A stretch of DNA of 64,000 nucleotides, taken from Globisporangium splendens. Lineage: Eukaryota > Oomycota > Peronosporomycetes > Pythiales > Pythiaceae. This document shows, one piece after another, positions 26,401-37,800 of the stretch (positions are counted from its first letter, which is position 1; every line of letters begins with the position of its first letter). Where the stretch lies: contig VFIW01000018.1 in the NCBI GenBank assembly GCA_006386115.1, forward strand, positions 248,001-312,000. Reading direction: 5' to 3'. The position numbers were made by a program, and so were the translations under genes. The notes below the pieces were generated by a model, which did not search any database, was not told where the DNA came from, and worked only from the letters and a program-made list of their open reading frames with translations.

Positions 26401-27543
26401 CGAGATGTCGCCTTGAATGATCACATACGCCCCCAAGGTCACGCCAGAGAGCAGCGTTGGCGTCAACAACAGCATCGCGGTGTTCAGCACTTGGTAGGTA
26501 TGGAACTTGCGGTACAAGTGCACCTCGACTTCTCGGATTTTCTCGACGCGGCGCGCCAGCGATTCTTCCCACGCATAGTACTTCATGACGCGAATGCCCT
26601 GCAGCGCCTCCGACGTCACACGCACGCGCTCGTCGACCACGTACAGCAGCTTGGACTGAAGTTGGCCGATCTGCTTCGCTTGACGGAGCGACGCGTACAT
26701 GACCACTACGAGCAGCACAGCGCCACAGAGCGCCGACCAGACATTGAAGAGCAGCGCAATCAGCACGATCGTGACAACGAAGCCGAACGGCGACATCACG
26801 ATCCAGAAACCTTCCGACAGGCACGTAAAGATGCGCTCGGCGTCGACGCTCATCAGCGTCACGATCTCGCCCGTCGTGTACGCCTGACGCGCACCCGACG
26901 AGAGCCGCAGCGACTTCTGGTACACCATGTCCATGACCACGGAGCGCACGTTCACGCCTATGCGCGCCGTCATGTAGAACGCATGATTCGAGCACGTGAC
27001 GGCCAGGAGCGACGACAGCGTCATCATGGCCACGAGCACGTACCCATTGTTCACGTGGAAGATGTTGACGCGGTCGTTCAGGTAGTCCAAGATTGCTTGC
27101 GCGACGTACGATTGCAACGCCAACGCGAGCGTGTATACGGTAAAATTGGCCAAGATGATCGCAATGTCTGTGCGGAACGTCTTCAGGATTGCCATCACGA
27201 ACGGCGAGCGGCCACGCTTCGTCTCGTTCTCAGGGTCGTAGTTCTGTACAAAGCGCGCGTACACAGCATCGCACGAGTCCTCGTCGGCGATCGGCCAGAG
27301 GTCTCTGAGCTCGAGTACCTTGCGCGCGCCGAGCGAGATAAGAGGCTGCAGCCACTGAGCTGCAAGGATCGACGGCAGCGACGCTTTGGACACTGGATTC
27401 ACGCACTGCGAGAACGGCCGATCGGCTTCGTAGGTCTTGAGGAGAGAGCGCTTGGTGTTGGCATGCTGAGATGGTGGTGAGGAGTCATTAGTGGTGGTTG
27501 GGGTCTGAGGCGCAGCCTCGTAGTGGTCCTGCGCAGACGGCAT
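23482..27543 (-). CDS. Transporter A: ABCC (MRP)-type full ABC transporter
   Basis: 1353 residues. The frame extends to 27693, but I start at 27543 (MPSAQDHYEAAP) because an Inr-like sequence sits at 27585-27603 and paralogs begin the same way. TMD1 about 115-415; NBD1 about 470-690 with Walker A GTVGSGKSS, signature LSGGQKARVAIARAMY and Walker B LILDDPLSAVD (Asp where the catalytic Glu usually is); TMD2 about 780-1060; NBD2 about 1105-1345 with [18 protein letters not shown] and VVLDEATANVD. This uneven NBD pair is typical of ABCC, as is the absence of TMD0 in the short subfamily. It should move organic anions or conjugates across the plasma or vacuolar membrane using ATP; the substrate is unknown. 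First gene of the minus-strand block; group I. Confidence 0.94.
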   Translation of the reverse strand: MPSAQDHYEAAPQTPTTTNDSSPPSQHANTKRSLLKTYEADRPFSQCVNPVSKASLPSILAAQWLQPLISLGARKVLELRDLWPIADEDSCDAVYARFVQNYDPENETKRGRSPFVMAILKTFRTDIAIILANFTVYTLALALQSYVAQAILDYLNDRVNIFHVNNGYVLVAMMTLSSLLAVTCSNHAFYMTARIGVNVRSVVMDMVYQKSLRLSSGARQAYTTGEIVTLMSVDAERIFTCLSEGFWIVMSPFGFVVTIVLIALLFNVWSALCGAVLLVVVMYASLRQAKQIGQLQSKLLYVVDERVRVTSEALQGIRVMKYYAWEESLARRVEKIREVEVHLYRKFHTYQVLNTAMLLLTPTLLSGVTLGAYVIIQGDISVTDAFTLIAMVNVCRAAVGMFPRAIAAVSQARIGFRRVDAYLAGEELQEQQTASRTLGSLTGDSTIRGSISIRDAHFQWSQSDSSPDVVVVSTDQGKGTEEKVPGGEIDLVNAPGFRLEGINAEIDAGSLVMVIGTVGSGKSSLLNALLGEMKMTQGHVDVHGDIAYVSQESWIRNSSVKDNILFEAEFDVERYEKVLEATQLALDLHALPNGDQTEIGERGINLSGGQKARVAIARAMYRSKYDILILDDPLSAVDPHVAHAIFNQCIVGLAKDKTRLLVLNSHYDLLQHADKILVIQDGCIAGDGTYNEILAQFPELGMQSATLDKLEKDVIDEHEIDEDEKQRESALAVAMEVVMSAEQSAKDAAESGKSEGQEDPAKLVQAEDRVKGKVTGAIYRSYFDEAGFNGVIVLILLLIIYATSQGVRTLVDWWQGHWAKNMVRNGVDPSYSDVKFGMWYLGFIVLCCILTVARGQLLIEACVRSSSNLHNELFRRVLSAPVNRYFDVTPVGRILNRFSNDLDQVDASLPQQYQLLLQNVAMTVGALAVSAASSYWIGVSYIPMIILFVMIGKYFKKTSREVKRLEGITRTPVYNLFGETLTGLHTIRAFKMQDKFIRINKDTVDGNAAAYFLYWGAGRWLAVRLDWMSVVIIFVVSLYLVATKGQISTVVGGISLTYSLMLTSIVQNTVRSVDRTDNAMTSVERLLHFREIPKEDDGAASTPINSELWPSQGAIKFDKLCLKYRPELPLVLRGVNMNIQGGEKVGICGRTGAGKSSLMVALFRICEFESGSVFIDGVDIQSVKLRDLRRSLAIIPQDPVLYSGSLRENLDPFSEYSDDEIWSILQQVHLSDSVTKWGAGLDFVVSEGGDNLSVGQRQLLCIARALLKNSKIVVLDEATANVDTATDNLIQVTIKETFVTKTVLIIAHRINTIMHCDKIAVMDAGQVAEFGAPEELLSQPESIFASLAKRSIQ

Positions 27544-27584
27544 CGTGCTCAAGTGGAGATGTGCCTGAGTGAGCAGCAGACGCG

Positions 27585-27603
27585 CAATTGCAAAGTGAGC
27601 GAG
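27585..27603 (-). promoter_or_regulatory. Inr-FPR-like core promoter of transporter A
   Basis: On the minus strand, CGCTCACTTTGCAATTGCG lies about 45-60 nt before the ATG at 27543, with no ATG between. It matches about 16 of 19 consensus positions and decides the start codon. Confidence 0.6.
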
Positions 27604-27682
27604 CGAGATGCCATCAAGATGGAGACAATGCGCTCTTCGTCCATGTTCCCAAGAGCTCTTTTGCCTGATGGAAGAGATGGGT

Positions 27683-28210
27683 GAGCATCGCATATAGGAG
27701 CAGTCCGGATAAGCGGATGCACCTTATGTTGCGCGAGGTTCATCCTATCTTGCGCGACTTGTAAACTTTTCGTTATGTTGCTGAGGGTTCATCCTATCGG
27801 TGGAGACACGTAAACCACTTGATTTGGATTGGACGCGAGATCACCACCCAGCAAAGAGGGGGTTCAATAATGCCGTCGTTGTTTGTCTGTTGCTCAGCGT
27901 GTGCATGTGCAAGTGCATGCAACAGAACCCGACTCACGAGTCAGCAATGCTTGACGGAGGATATGTGCCAGTGTCCGAGACAAAGGCAACTACGGTGGAT
28001 GCTCGCTGTTCGACTTCAGCGTCTCGATATATCACCGTTAGAAGCTCAGACATGAGGTCTGTTGCTGGTCGTTCAGGTGTGCTGTTGTCACTTTGAGAAT
28101 CGCATGTAGGAGTGATCCAGATAATCTAGTGTGCTATCCGGATATCTTATGTTGCACAAAGCTCATCCTATCCTTGATGACACATAAACTCGTTGCACCC
28201 GATTGGAGGG
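27683..28210. repeat. Diverged direct repeats between transporters A and B
   Basis: A block at 27683-27840 recurs at 28094-28210. Inside, TTATGTTGC followed by TCATCCTATC occurs three times (about 27724-27749, 27773-27798, 28147-28172). The rest of 27604-28941 holds no recognisable gene. Confidence 0.6.
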
Positions 28211-28941
28211 ATGCCAGTCAGCACAACATAGGACTTTTTGTGACTCGTGCACTGCTGCTGGTGTTTGGATGCGCATGTTTGCTTCTTTGTACGCGTGTAC
28301 TTTGTGAACGTGCACGCACTGGGGAGCCCCGTCTCACCTGCCACCAATGATGGCGTGGCAGCACGTTGGCTTAGTGTCTGAGCCCAAGGCTCGAGAGCGG
28401 ATGATCACAAAGCACGCACCAAGCAAGCATCGTTGAGCATCAGACAAATCGACTAGTTAATTCCACTGCTGTGAGAAAAACAACGTTAAGGCGGGTACAA
28501 TCGAAAGAGTTTGCGACCCGTTTGGTCTCTTCAGGTTTGCTGTTGGTCACCTCGTGAGCGAGGTTCTCACGAAATGCTTGCTGGCGTCCTCACTGATCCC
28601 TCTGCGCAACAAGACTGGCAAATCTATTTTGCTGGACTTGCGTTTCAAAAAAGGACCGAGGGTCTATAGGACTCCGACCTGCCGAATTCTCAGGCTTTGC
28701 GTACACTCTGTCTCGTTGAACTCCGTTTGGTCGCGTATACCATCTTGAAGCAGAAGAGATGTGACCCTAGAACAGCTCACCCAAACATCCAACAACTCCT
28801 CGAACGACCCAGCTCGACAAGCACAAAAGAACAGATTTCCTAGACTTGTAGGGTGTATGCGTATATATTCTTTTAGAGAAGGAAGCCAAAAAGAAGGCGA
28901 CAAAATCAAGCTGAGACCATCTTCGAGCCTGTTCACGACAA

Positions 28942-31900
28942 TTACTGGATCGAGCGCTTGGCGAGCGACGTGAAAATCGAGTCCGGGTTGCTCAGCAGAT
29001 CCTCCGGGGATCCGAACTCGGCGACTCGACCAGCGTCCATGACCGCGATCTTGTTGCAGTGCATGATCGTGTTGATGCGATGCGCGATGATCAACACGGT
29101 CTTGGCCACAAACGTCTCCTTGATCGTCATCTGGATCAAGTTATCGGTGGCCGTGTCGACATTGGCGGTCGCTTCATCGAGCACGACGATCTTGCTGTCT
29201 TTCAGCAAGGCACGAGCAATGCACAAGAGCTGGCGTTGACCAACCGACAGGTTGTCGCCACTTTCCGAGACAGTGAAGTCCAGACCAGCTCCCCACTTGG
29301 TCACTGTGTCTGCGAGTTGCACTTGTTGCAGCACAGACCAAATCGCATTGTCAGAGTACTCGCCAAAGGGGTCCAGGTTCTCACGCAGTGAGCCACTGTA
29401 CAGCACCGGGTCTTGTGGGATAATCGCCAGGCTGCGGCGCAAGTCGCGAAGCTTGACGCTTTGGATATCGATACCGTCGATGAACACCGAACCACTTTCA
29501 AATTCACAGATACGGAAGAGTGCGATCATGAGCGAGCTTTTACCGGCACCCGTGCGGCCACAGATTCCCACTTTCTCGCCACCTTGGATCTCCATGTTGA
29601 CACCGCGAAGCACCAGAGGAAGCTCGGGTCGGTACTTCAAGCGCAGCTTGTCGAATTTGATCGCACCTTGCGATGGCCAGAGCTCAGGGTTGATTGGAGT
29701 GCAGTTGGCGCCATCGTCTTCGACTGGGATCTCGCGGAAGTGCAGTAGTCGCTCGACACTCGTCATCGCGTTATCTGTCTTGTCCACCGCGCGTACCGTG
29801 TTTTGCACAACGGATGTGAGCATCATTGAATACGTGAGCGAGATACCAGCGGTGACGGCACTGATCTGGCCCTTCGTTGCGATCAGGTAGATCGACACGA
29901 CAAACACGATCGCGATCGACAGCCAGTCCAGACGCACCGCGAGCCATCGACCGGCCGCCCAGTACGAAAAGTACGCTCTCGTGTTCGTATCAACGGCATC
30001 CTTGTTGAGTCTCACGAATCGGTCCTGCATCTTGAACGCGCGGATCGTGTGCAAACCAGTCAAGGTCTCACCAAAGAGGTTGTACACCGGCGTGCGCGAA
30101 ATGCCTTCGAGTCGCTTCACTTCGCGCGAGGTCTTCTGGAAGTACAGCGCCGTCGCGATGAAGATACCGATCATCGGAATGTACGAGACGCCAATCCAGT
30201 ATGATGAAAACGCAGAGACAACCAGCGAACCAAACACCTGCGCTGTGTTCTGGAACGTGATCTGGTACTGTTGTGGCAACGTCGCGTCCATCTGATCGAG
30301 ATCGTTCGAGAAACGGTTCAGGATACGACCCACGGGGGTCACGTCAAAGTATCGGTTGACTGGGGCAGCAAGCACGCGCCGGAAGAGTTCGTTGTGCAGG
30401 TTCTTGGCACTGAGAATGCACGCTTCGGCGAGCATGAGACCGCGACCGACGATCAAGATACAGCAGAGCACGATCAGACCAAGGTACCACATGCCGAATT
30501 TCAAGTTCGAGTACGTTGGGTCAACGCCTTCACGACGCATTTCTCTTGCCCAGTGTCCTTGCCACCAATCACAGAGCGTGCGCACGCCCTGACTCACAAT
30601 GTAGAGCACGACAAAGATCACGAGCAGCAAGATGCCGTTCATGCCAGCTTCATCAAAGTACGCCTTGTAGATCGCGCCTGTCACCTTGCCCTTGACACGG
30701 TCCTCAGCCTTGACGAGCTTGGCGGCATCGTCGTCCTTGGCTTGCGGCTTCTCGACCTCAATACCATCTTTCTGCTTCAAGGATCCGGTTCGCTTTCTCG
30801 CGACGGCGACCGCGATCTCGTGGTTCTTTTCCTCCTCGTCAGTACTGTTGTGCTCGTCAATCACATCCTGCTCGAGCTTGGCGAGCGCCTCACTTTGCAT
30901 GCGAAGGTCAGGGAACTGCGCGACAATCTGGTCATAGCTGCCATCGCCAACGATGCGACCGTCCTGGACCACGAGGATTTTGTCGGCGTGCACCAGCAGA
31001 TCGTAGTGGCTGTTGAGCACCAGCAAACGGGTCTTGTCCATGGCGAGACCGACAATACATTCATTGAAGATCGCATGCGCGACATGCGGGTCCACGGCAC
31101 TCAGTGGGTCGTCCAAAATCAAGATGTCGTAGTCTGGACGGTACATGGCTCGCGCGATAGCGACACGAGCCTTCTGACCACCACTCAAGTTGATGCCGCG
31201 CTCACCGATCTCGGTCTGGTCGCCATGCGGGAGTGCATTCAAGTCCAGAGCCAACTGCGTCGCCTCGAGCACGCGCTGGTACTGGTCGGCGTCGAATGCC
31301 GATTCAAAGAGGATGTTTTCCTTGACGCTCGAGTTGCGGATCCACGATTCCTGGCTCACGTACGAGAGCTTGCCGTTGACGCTCAAGTGACCGTCGGTCA
31401 ACGCCATTTCACCCAGGATTGCATTCAGTAGACTCGACTTGCCCGAGCCGACGACCCCAACGATCATCACGAGCTCGCCAGCGTCGACTTCAATGTTCAC
31501 GCCTTCCAAGCGGAACCCGCGGGGCGATGGCGCCACCGAGGCACTTGGGGTGTCATCCTTGGTCACAGTGTTCTGGTGGTTCGCCACCTCAGCTTCATTG
31601 TTGTCCTCTGGACGCACGAGCACGACATCTGGCGACGCTATCGAGTGCGACCACTGGAACTGCGCATCGCGCACCGAAATGGTGCCGACTGGAGCCGATT
31701 CATCGTTGGTAGGAACCGCGCCTTCAAGAAGTCGGTGGACATCGAGTTCTTCGCCCACGAGGTACGTGTCGATGCGATTGAACGCAATAAGACCCTGGGA
31801 GATTGCGGCGATCGCACGCGGGAACACGTGCACGGCATGACGAGAGATGTTGACCATCGCGACGAGCGTGAACGCGTCTGTGACCGAGATCGTGTCTTCC

Positions 31901-33102
31901 ATAAGCACGTATACGCCCAGCGTGACTCCCGAAAGCAGCGTCGGAGTTAGAAACAGCATCGCCGTGTTCACAATCTGCAAATTATGGAACTTGCGGTACA
32001 GGTGCACTTCGACTTCGCGCAATTTCTCGACACGGCGCGCCAGCGATTCCTCCCACGCGTAGAACTTCATGACGCGAATGCCCTGGAGAGCTTCCGACGT
32101 CACTTTGACGCGCTCGTCGACGACGTACAGCAGCTTGGATTGCAGCTGCCCGATGCGGTCGGCTTGCAGGTACGACACGTACATGACGACGAACATGAGC
32201 ACGGCGCCACAGAGTGCCGAGATGACGTCGAAGAGAAGCGCGATGAGCACCACCGTCAGGATCAGCCCGAACGGCGCGACAAAGAACCACGGACCGTCAC
32301 TCATGCACAAGAACACGCGCTCGGCATCGACACTCATCAGTGTCACGATCTCACCCGTCGTGTACGCCTGACGCGCGCCTGACGAGAGCCGCAGCGATTT
32401 CTGGTAGATCACATCCATGATCACGGTGCGCACGTTCACACCGAGGCGTTGCGAGATGAAGAAACCACAGTTGAGGCACGTGATCGCGATGAACGACGTC
32501 ACCATCATCATGATCACGAGCACGTACCCGTTGCTCACGTGGAAGATGTTGACGCGGTCGTTCAGGTAGTCCAGCATCGCTTGCGCAATGTACGATTGGA
32601 GAGCGAGCGCGAGGATGTACACCGAGTAGTTGATGAACACGATCGTGAACTCACGCTGGAACGTTTTCACGAGCGCTTTCGCAACAGGCGCAATGAACGG
32701 CGGTTTGGTCTCCACTGGTTGCCCAGCGGTGGCGGACGCTTCCTGCTGCTTCAGTTGCTGTTGCTGCACCGCGAGGATCGGTTCGTACACGCGCATGAAG
32801 CGCGCCGTGAGCTCGTCGCACGAGTTTTCGCGCGCGATGGGCCACAGGTCGGTCTCTTCGAGCACTTTGCGCGCACCGAGCGACACCAATGGCTGCAGCC
32901 AGTCGACCGTGAGGTACGAGATCAGACCGGCGCTCGAGAACGGGTTCTCCTTCTCGCACATGGGTCCATCCTGCTCATACTTGTCGAGGAACGTGGCTTT
33001 CTTCTTCTTGAGGCTCGGCTCCTGGGCATTGGACTGCACGAGCGGCTCGAGCTTGGGCGTGGGCGGCACGGCCGCGTAGTCCGTCTCGCTCTCCTTCGTC
33101 AT
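28942..33102 (-). CDS. Transporter B: ABCC (MRP)-type full ABC transporter
   Basis: 1386 residues starting MTKESETDYAAVPPTP, whose YAAVPPTP matches the N-termini of the paralogs. TMD1 about 145-450; NBD1 about 505-735 (GVVGSGKSS near 552, LSGGQKARVAIARAMY, LILDDPLSAVD); a Lys/Glu-rich linker about 740-805; TMD2 about 810-1095; NBD2 about 1140-1380 (GRTGAGKSS near 1184, [20 protein letters not shown]). All ATP-site motifs are intact. NBD1 carries the ABCC-type Asp after Walker B. Closest to C: several blocks, including 392 bp over NBD2, are identical in the two genes. Family role: ATP-driven export of amphipathic anions; the substrate cannot be told. Confidence 0.94.
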   Translation of the reverse strand: MTKESETDYAAVPPTPKLEPLVQSNAQEPSLKKKKATFLDKYEQDGPMCEKENPFSSAGLISYLTVDWLQPLVSLGARKVLEETDLWPIARENSCDELTARFMRVYEPILAVQQQQLKQQEASATAGQPVETKPPFIAPVAKALVKTFQREFTIVFINYSVYILALALQSYIAQAMLDYLNDRVNIFHVSNGYVLVIMMMVTSFIAITCLNCGFFISQRLGVNVRTVIMDVIYQKSLRLSSGARQAYTTGEIVTLMSVDAERVFLCMSDGPWFFVAPFGLILTVVLIALLFDVISALCGAVLMFVVMYVSYLQADRIGQLQSKLLYVVDERVKVTSEALQGIRVMKFYAWEESLARRVEKLREVEVHLYRKFHNLQIVNTAMLFLTPTLLSGVTLGVYVLMEDTISVTDAFTLVAMVNISRHAVHVFPRAIAAISQGLIAFNRIDTYLVGEELDVHRLLEGAVPTNDESAPVGTISVRDAQFQWSHSIASPDVVLVRPEDNNEAEVANHQNTVTKDDTPSASVAPSPRGFRLEGVNIEVDAGELVMIVGVVGSGKSSLLNAILGEMALTDGHLSVNGKLSYVSQESWIRNSSVKENILFESAFDADQYQRVLEATQLALDLNALPHGDQTEIGERGINLSGGQKARVAIARAMYRPDYDILILDDPLSAVDPHVAHAIFNECIVGLAMDKTRLLVLNSHYDLLVHADKILVVQDGRIVGDGSYDQIVAQFPDLRMQSEALAKLEQDVIDEHNSTDEEEKNHEIAVAVARKRTGSLKQKDGIEVEKPQAKDDDAAKLVKAEDRVKGKVTGAIYKAYFDEAGMNGILLLVIFVVLYIVSQGVRTLCDWWQGHWAREMRREGVDPTYSNLKFGMWYLGLIVLCCILIVGRGLMLAEACILSAKNLHNELFRRVLAAPVNRYFDVTPVGRILNRFSNDLDQMDATLPQQYQITFQNTAQVFGSLVVSAFSSYWIGVSYIPMIGIFIATALYFQKTSREVKRLEGISRTPVYNLFGETLTGLHTIRAFKMQDRFVRLNKDAVDTNTRAYFSYWAAGRWLAVRLDWLSIAIVFVVSIYLIATKGQISAVTAGISLTYSMMLTSVVQNTVRAVDKTDNAMTSVERLLHFREIPVEDDGANCTPINPELWPSQGAIKFDKLRLKYRPELPLVLRGVNMEIQGGEKVGICGRTGAGKSSLMIALFRICEFESGSVFIDGIDIQSVKLRDLRRSLAIIPQDPVLYSGSLRENLDPFGEYSDNAIWSVLQQVQLADTVTKWGAGLDFTVSESGDNLSVGQRQLLCIARALLKDSKIVVLDEATANVDTATDNLIQMTIKETFVAKTVLIIAHRINTIMHCNKIAVMDAGRVAEFGSPEDLLSNPDSIFTSLAKRSIQ

Positions 33103-34892
33103 GGCAGCGACGCTGGGGACAGTACGCTCTGCGCGCTTCGAGGTAAATGGTGAACTGGTTCACTCGAGGTCGTGGCAAGTCGTGGGGCTGTGCTGATGGG
33201 ACGCTGAGAGTGATGGTCTTGTTGCATTGCGCATCTAAAACGGGAATGGCCCATTTTGAAGGACAGTGGGATGTGCTGGGATCAATTGGGAGGGGTAAAA
33301 ACGGGACAAATAGTGCAACTGGGTAAAACATTGACCGCGTGGGATATATACACGGTTTGCTAGTCGAACAGCAGGAAATATAACCCACATGGGTTTTGAG
33401 GGATATTGGGTTGTGGGGATGAGATTAACCCACTTTGAATATATGCTTGGCGTGCGTTTGGTGCGACAAAATCAAGGCTCACACTCATCAAGGGTGACTC
33501 AATGTATCCGATTGTAGCGCGCTTGGGAAACGCTGGCACCACGAACAGCGTCAAGAGACTGACCAGAGTGCGCTTTATGAGGCAGCCAGCATCTATGCAT
33601 TTTAATAGCCTAGATGTCGTATTAAATAGCATGAGACAGCAATGGAGAAGGCGACATAAGACCAGTCTCAACAAAAACTGACAGGAATTGGGCAATGTCC
33701 AAATGCCTCACAGCGCCAAATCTCTCTCTGTGTCTCGCATCGAAAAGATGCCTGCGGTTTGTGCATTCGCCCCTCGCTTCGTGAGTGAAGTTCACGCACG
33801 AATGTTCAGACCTGCACTGGCGACGCGGGTCTCTTCTGAACAACGCCCAATCTAATCCTCACAAGATCTCCTGCTTTAACGGATCGTCTCATTGCACCTG
33901 ACACAATCCCGCGCACTGCTGCTCACCACATGGTGTTGAAGTGATGACAAATGTCAGGATCTCATCCCGATGCGACACGCTGCCGCCATTCTGCCCATTT
34001 TGACTGGCGCGCGAGGTCCTCATCCACCAGAATGCTACCACAGCGCCATCAACTCGAGATGACGCGGGCGGGTGGCGCGTCTAGAGCCATCACCACGACA
34101 GCCAATGGTGACACGTGAGCCCGTTGGGACAGGTGCGTTGGCGCTGTGATTCGCTGGGAGATGACGGTTGACATCACGGGGTAGGGGTGCGTGATGTCTA
34201 CACACCTGAAAGGATCACTTTGATTGGCGGAGAAGAAAGGGCGTGTCAAGAAGGTTTTCAGAGAATGCACTTCTCTCTTTTGTTCAAGCAGACCGTCATG
34301 CAAGCTGAAGCAGGAGCCTTTTCAGCCAAAACGGGTGCTGCTTTCCTTCACCTGTGTGCTCATGTCCTCCAACTCTCCGCGCTCTTGTTACACCCGGTTT
34401 GCCCCAGTTGCCGAAGTCTGCTTGGATGCTCCTCAGTCGTGTCTACCCATCTGCAGATCTCTTCCCGTTGCCTCACGGTTGCAACGTTTTGGTACCTTAT
34501 ACTAATCATCTCCTGTACTGTGCAACTCTGCGCAATCGCGCGTTCAGCTCGGGTGATCGACAGAAGACGTGTCGCGAGTTATATCGTGTGTGTGATTGGC
34601 TTTGTTGTGATGCAACGATTGGGACTTTATTTCCCATGCAGTGTGGGCATCGCCATGGAGAGAAAAGTTACTGGAAAGCTCAGGAATGCAAGATGCTCGG
34701 TGCACTAAGTAGACCGGCTCCCGGTGCGTTAGTGCACAGCTGATAGGGATGAAAGCACTCCTGGCAGCTCGAGAGCAACTGGAAATGAGAAGAAATGATG
34801 ATTGTGTGGAGTTTTGAAACAGATATGCAAATTGGGATATTGTACAGCGTTTACTGCAGAGAACCAGACGGAATCTATGCAAACGACAAAGT
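33103..34892. other. Intergenic region, transporter B promoter side to C 3' end
   Basis: 1.8 kb with no convincing gene. The B 5' flank has no clear Inr. A GGGTTA/TAACCC-like imperfect palindrome lies near 33380-33440. Nothing else was recognised. Confidence 0.55.
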
Positions 34893-37800
34893 CTACTGAG
34901 CCGACCGCTTGGCGAGCGATGTGAAAATGGACTCGGGCTGACTCAGCAGATCCTCCGGGGATCCGAACTCGGCGACTCGACCAGCGTCCATGACTGCGAT
35001 CTTGTTGCAGTGCATGATCGTGTTGATGCGATGCGCGATGATCAGCACGGTCTTGGCCACAAACGTCTCCTTGATCGTCATCTGGATCAAGTTGTCGGTG
35101 GCCGTGTCGACATTGGCGGTCGCTTCATCGAGCACGACGATCTTGCTGTCTTTCAGCAAGGCACGAGCAATGCACAAGAGCTGGCGTTGACCAACCGACA
35201 GGTTGTCGCCACTTTCCGAGACAGTGAAGTCCAGACCAGCTCCCCATTTCTTGACGCTGTCAGCAAGCTGCACTTGGTTCAAGACGGACCAGATGGAGTC
35301 ATCCGAGTACTCGCCAAAGGGGTCCAGGTTCTCACGCAGTGAGCCACTGTACAGCACCGGGTCTTGTGGGATAATCGCCAGGCTGCGGCGCAAGTCGCGA
35401 AGCTTGACGCTTTGGATATCGATACCGTCGATGAACACCGAACCACTTTCAAATTCACAGATACGGAAGAGTGCGATCATGAGCGAGCTTTTACCGGCAC
35501 CCGTGCGGCCACAGATTCCCACTTTCTCGCCACCTTGGATCTCCATGTTGACACCGCGAAGCACCAGAGGAAGCTCGGGTCGGTACTTCAAGCGCAGCTT
35601 GTCGAATTTGATCGCACCTTGCGATGGCCAGAGCTCAGGGTTGATTGGAGTGCAGTTGGCGCCATCGTCTTCGACTGGGATCTCGCGGAAGTGCAGCAAT
35701 CGCTCGACACTCGTCATCGCGTTGTCCGTCTTGTCCACAGCGCGCACGGTCGCCTGGACGATCGACGTGAGCATCAGCGAGTACGTGAGCGAGATGCCGC
35801 CAACGAGCGCGCTGATTTGGCCTTTCGTCGAGACCAAGTACATCGACACGACGAAAATGATGCACACCGAGAGCCAATCCAGACGCACTGCGAGCCATCG
35901 ACCGGCTGCCCAGAACGAAAAGAAAGCTCTCGTGTTTGTGTCGACAGCGTCCTTGTTGAGTTTCACGAATCGGTCCTGCATCTTGAACGCGCGGATCGTG
36001 TGCAAGCCAGTCAAGGTCTCGCCAAACAAGTTGTACACGGGCGTGCGCGTGACGCCTTCGAGTCGTTTCACTTCACGCGACGTTTTCTGGAAGTAGTATG
36101 TCGCCAAGACAAAGATCACAATCATTGGAATGTACGAGATGCCAATCCAGTAGGACGACACGGCCGAGACAACGAGCGAGCCAAACAGCAGCGCGATGTT
36201 TTGGAACATCATCTGGTAATTTTGAGGCAAAGTCGCATCGATCTGGTCGAGATCGTTCGAGAAACGGTTCAGGATACGACCCACGGGGGTCACGTCAAAG
36301 TATCGGTTGACTGGGGCAGCAAGCACGCGCCGGAAGAGTTCGTTGTGCAGGTTCTTGGCGCTACGGATGCACGCTTCGACCAGCACGAGACCGCGACCGA
36401 CGATCAAGATACAGCAGAGCACGATCAGACCAAGGTACCACATGCCGAATTTCAAGTTCGAGTACGTTGGGTCAACGCCTTCACGACGCATTTCTCTTGC
36501 CCAGTGTCCTTGCCACCAGTCCACGATCGTGCGCACGCCCTGGCTCACAGAATAGAACACCACGAACAATGCCAGCACGACGATGCCATGGAACCCGACT
36601 TCGTCAAAATAGGATTTGTAAATCTGCATGCTCACTTTGCCCTTGACGCGGTCCTCGGCCTGGACAAGTTTTGTCGCATCATCGCCGTTCTCTGCGGGTT
36701 CAACCTGTACCCCCACCTTGCTTGATGACACCGCTGGCTTCTCCGAACGAGCTACTGCGACCGCGAGTTCGTGTTGCTTCTCGTCTTCATGCGCGCCATC
36801 ATGCTCGTCGATCACATCCTGCTCGAGTTTGTCGAGGGCATCGCTTTGCATCCCCAGCTCTGGGAACTGCGCCAGGATCTCATTGTATGTGCCATCACCA
36901 GCGATTCGACCGTCCTGCACCACCAAGATCTTGTCCGCGTGCTGCAGCAAGTCGTAGTGGCTGTTGAGCACCAGCAACCGCGTCTTGTCTTTTGCCAGAC
37001 CCACGACGCACTGGGTGAAAATGGCGTGGGCGACATGCGGATCCACGGCACTCAAGGGATCATCGAGGATTAGAATATCGTAATGGAAACGGTACATGGC
37101 TCTGGCAATCGCCACACGCGCTTTCTGACCGCCACTCAAGTTGATGCCACGCTCACCAATCTCAGTCTGATCGCCGTCCGGGAGTGCGTACAAATCCATC
37201 GCAAGCTGAGTGGCCTCGAGCACTTGCTGGTACCGGTCAGCGTCGAACACTGCTTCAAAGAGGATATTGTCCTTGACGCTCGCATTGCGGATCCACGATT
37301 CCTGGCTCACATACGAAAGTTCGCCGTGGACGTCCAATTGGCCCGTCGTCAACGCCATTTCGCCCAGGATAGCGTTCAGGAGACTGGATTTGCCCGATCC
37401 GACTGTACCGACAATCATCACGAGCTCGCCAGCGTCGATCTGGATGTTGACGCCTTCAAGGGAGAAACCCGTTGCTGGTTGGAAAGCGAATGACGCGCTG
37501 TTTGCGTCATGTTGAGAGGACAATGCGGTCGCGTTTGACACAGGAGCCTTCGTGACCGTGTTCTGGTTCGATGCCGCTGTCGCGTCTTGACCCGCAGTCA
37601 CCAACACGAGATCACCAGCAGACGCCGTGGGGTCACGAGACCACTGGAAGTGGGCATCGCGCATCGAAACGCTCCCCACAGATGCATCACTGGCGCCTTC
37701 ACTGTTGTTGTCGCTCTTGCGGTGCAAGTCGAGCTCCTCGCCAGCCATGTACGTGTCAATGCGATCCAACGCGATCTTGCCCTGCGAGAGCGCCGAGATC

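Noticed and set aside
27544..27693. 50-residue longer N-terminus for transporter A
   Set aside because: It would start upstream of the Inr at 27585-27603 and has no counterpart in the paralogs.
24802..36725. Long plus-strand frames inside transporters A-C (24802-26073, 26248-27480, 30271-31431, 35364-36725)
   Set aside because: All lie in one register (position 1 against sense position 3) opposite conserved ABC coding sequence and give His/Arg/Gln-rich translations without domains; they result from codon bias.
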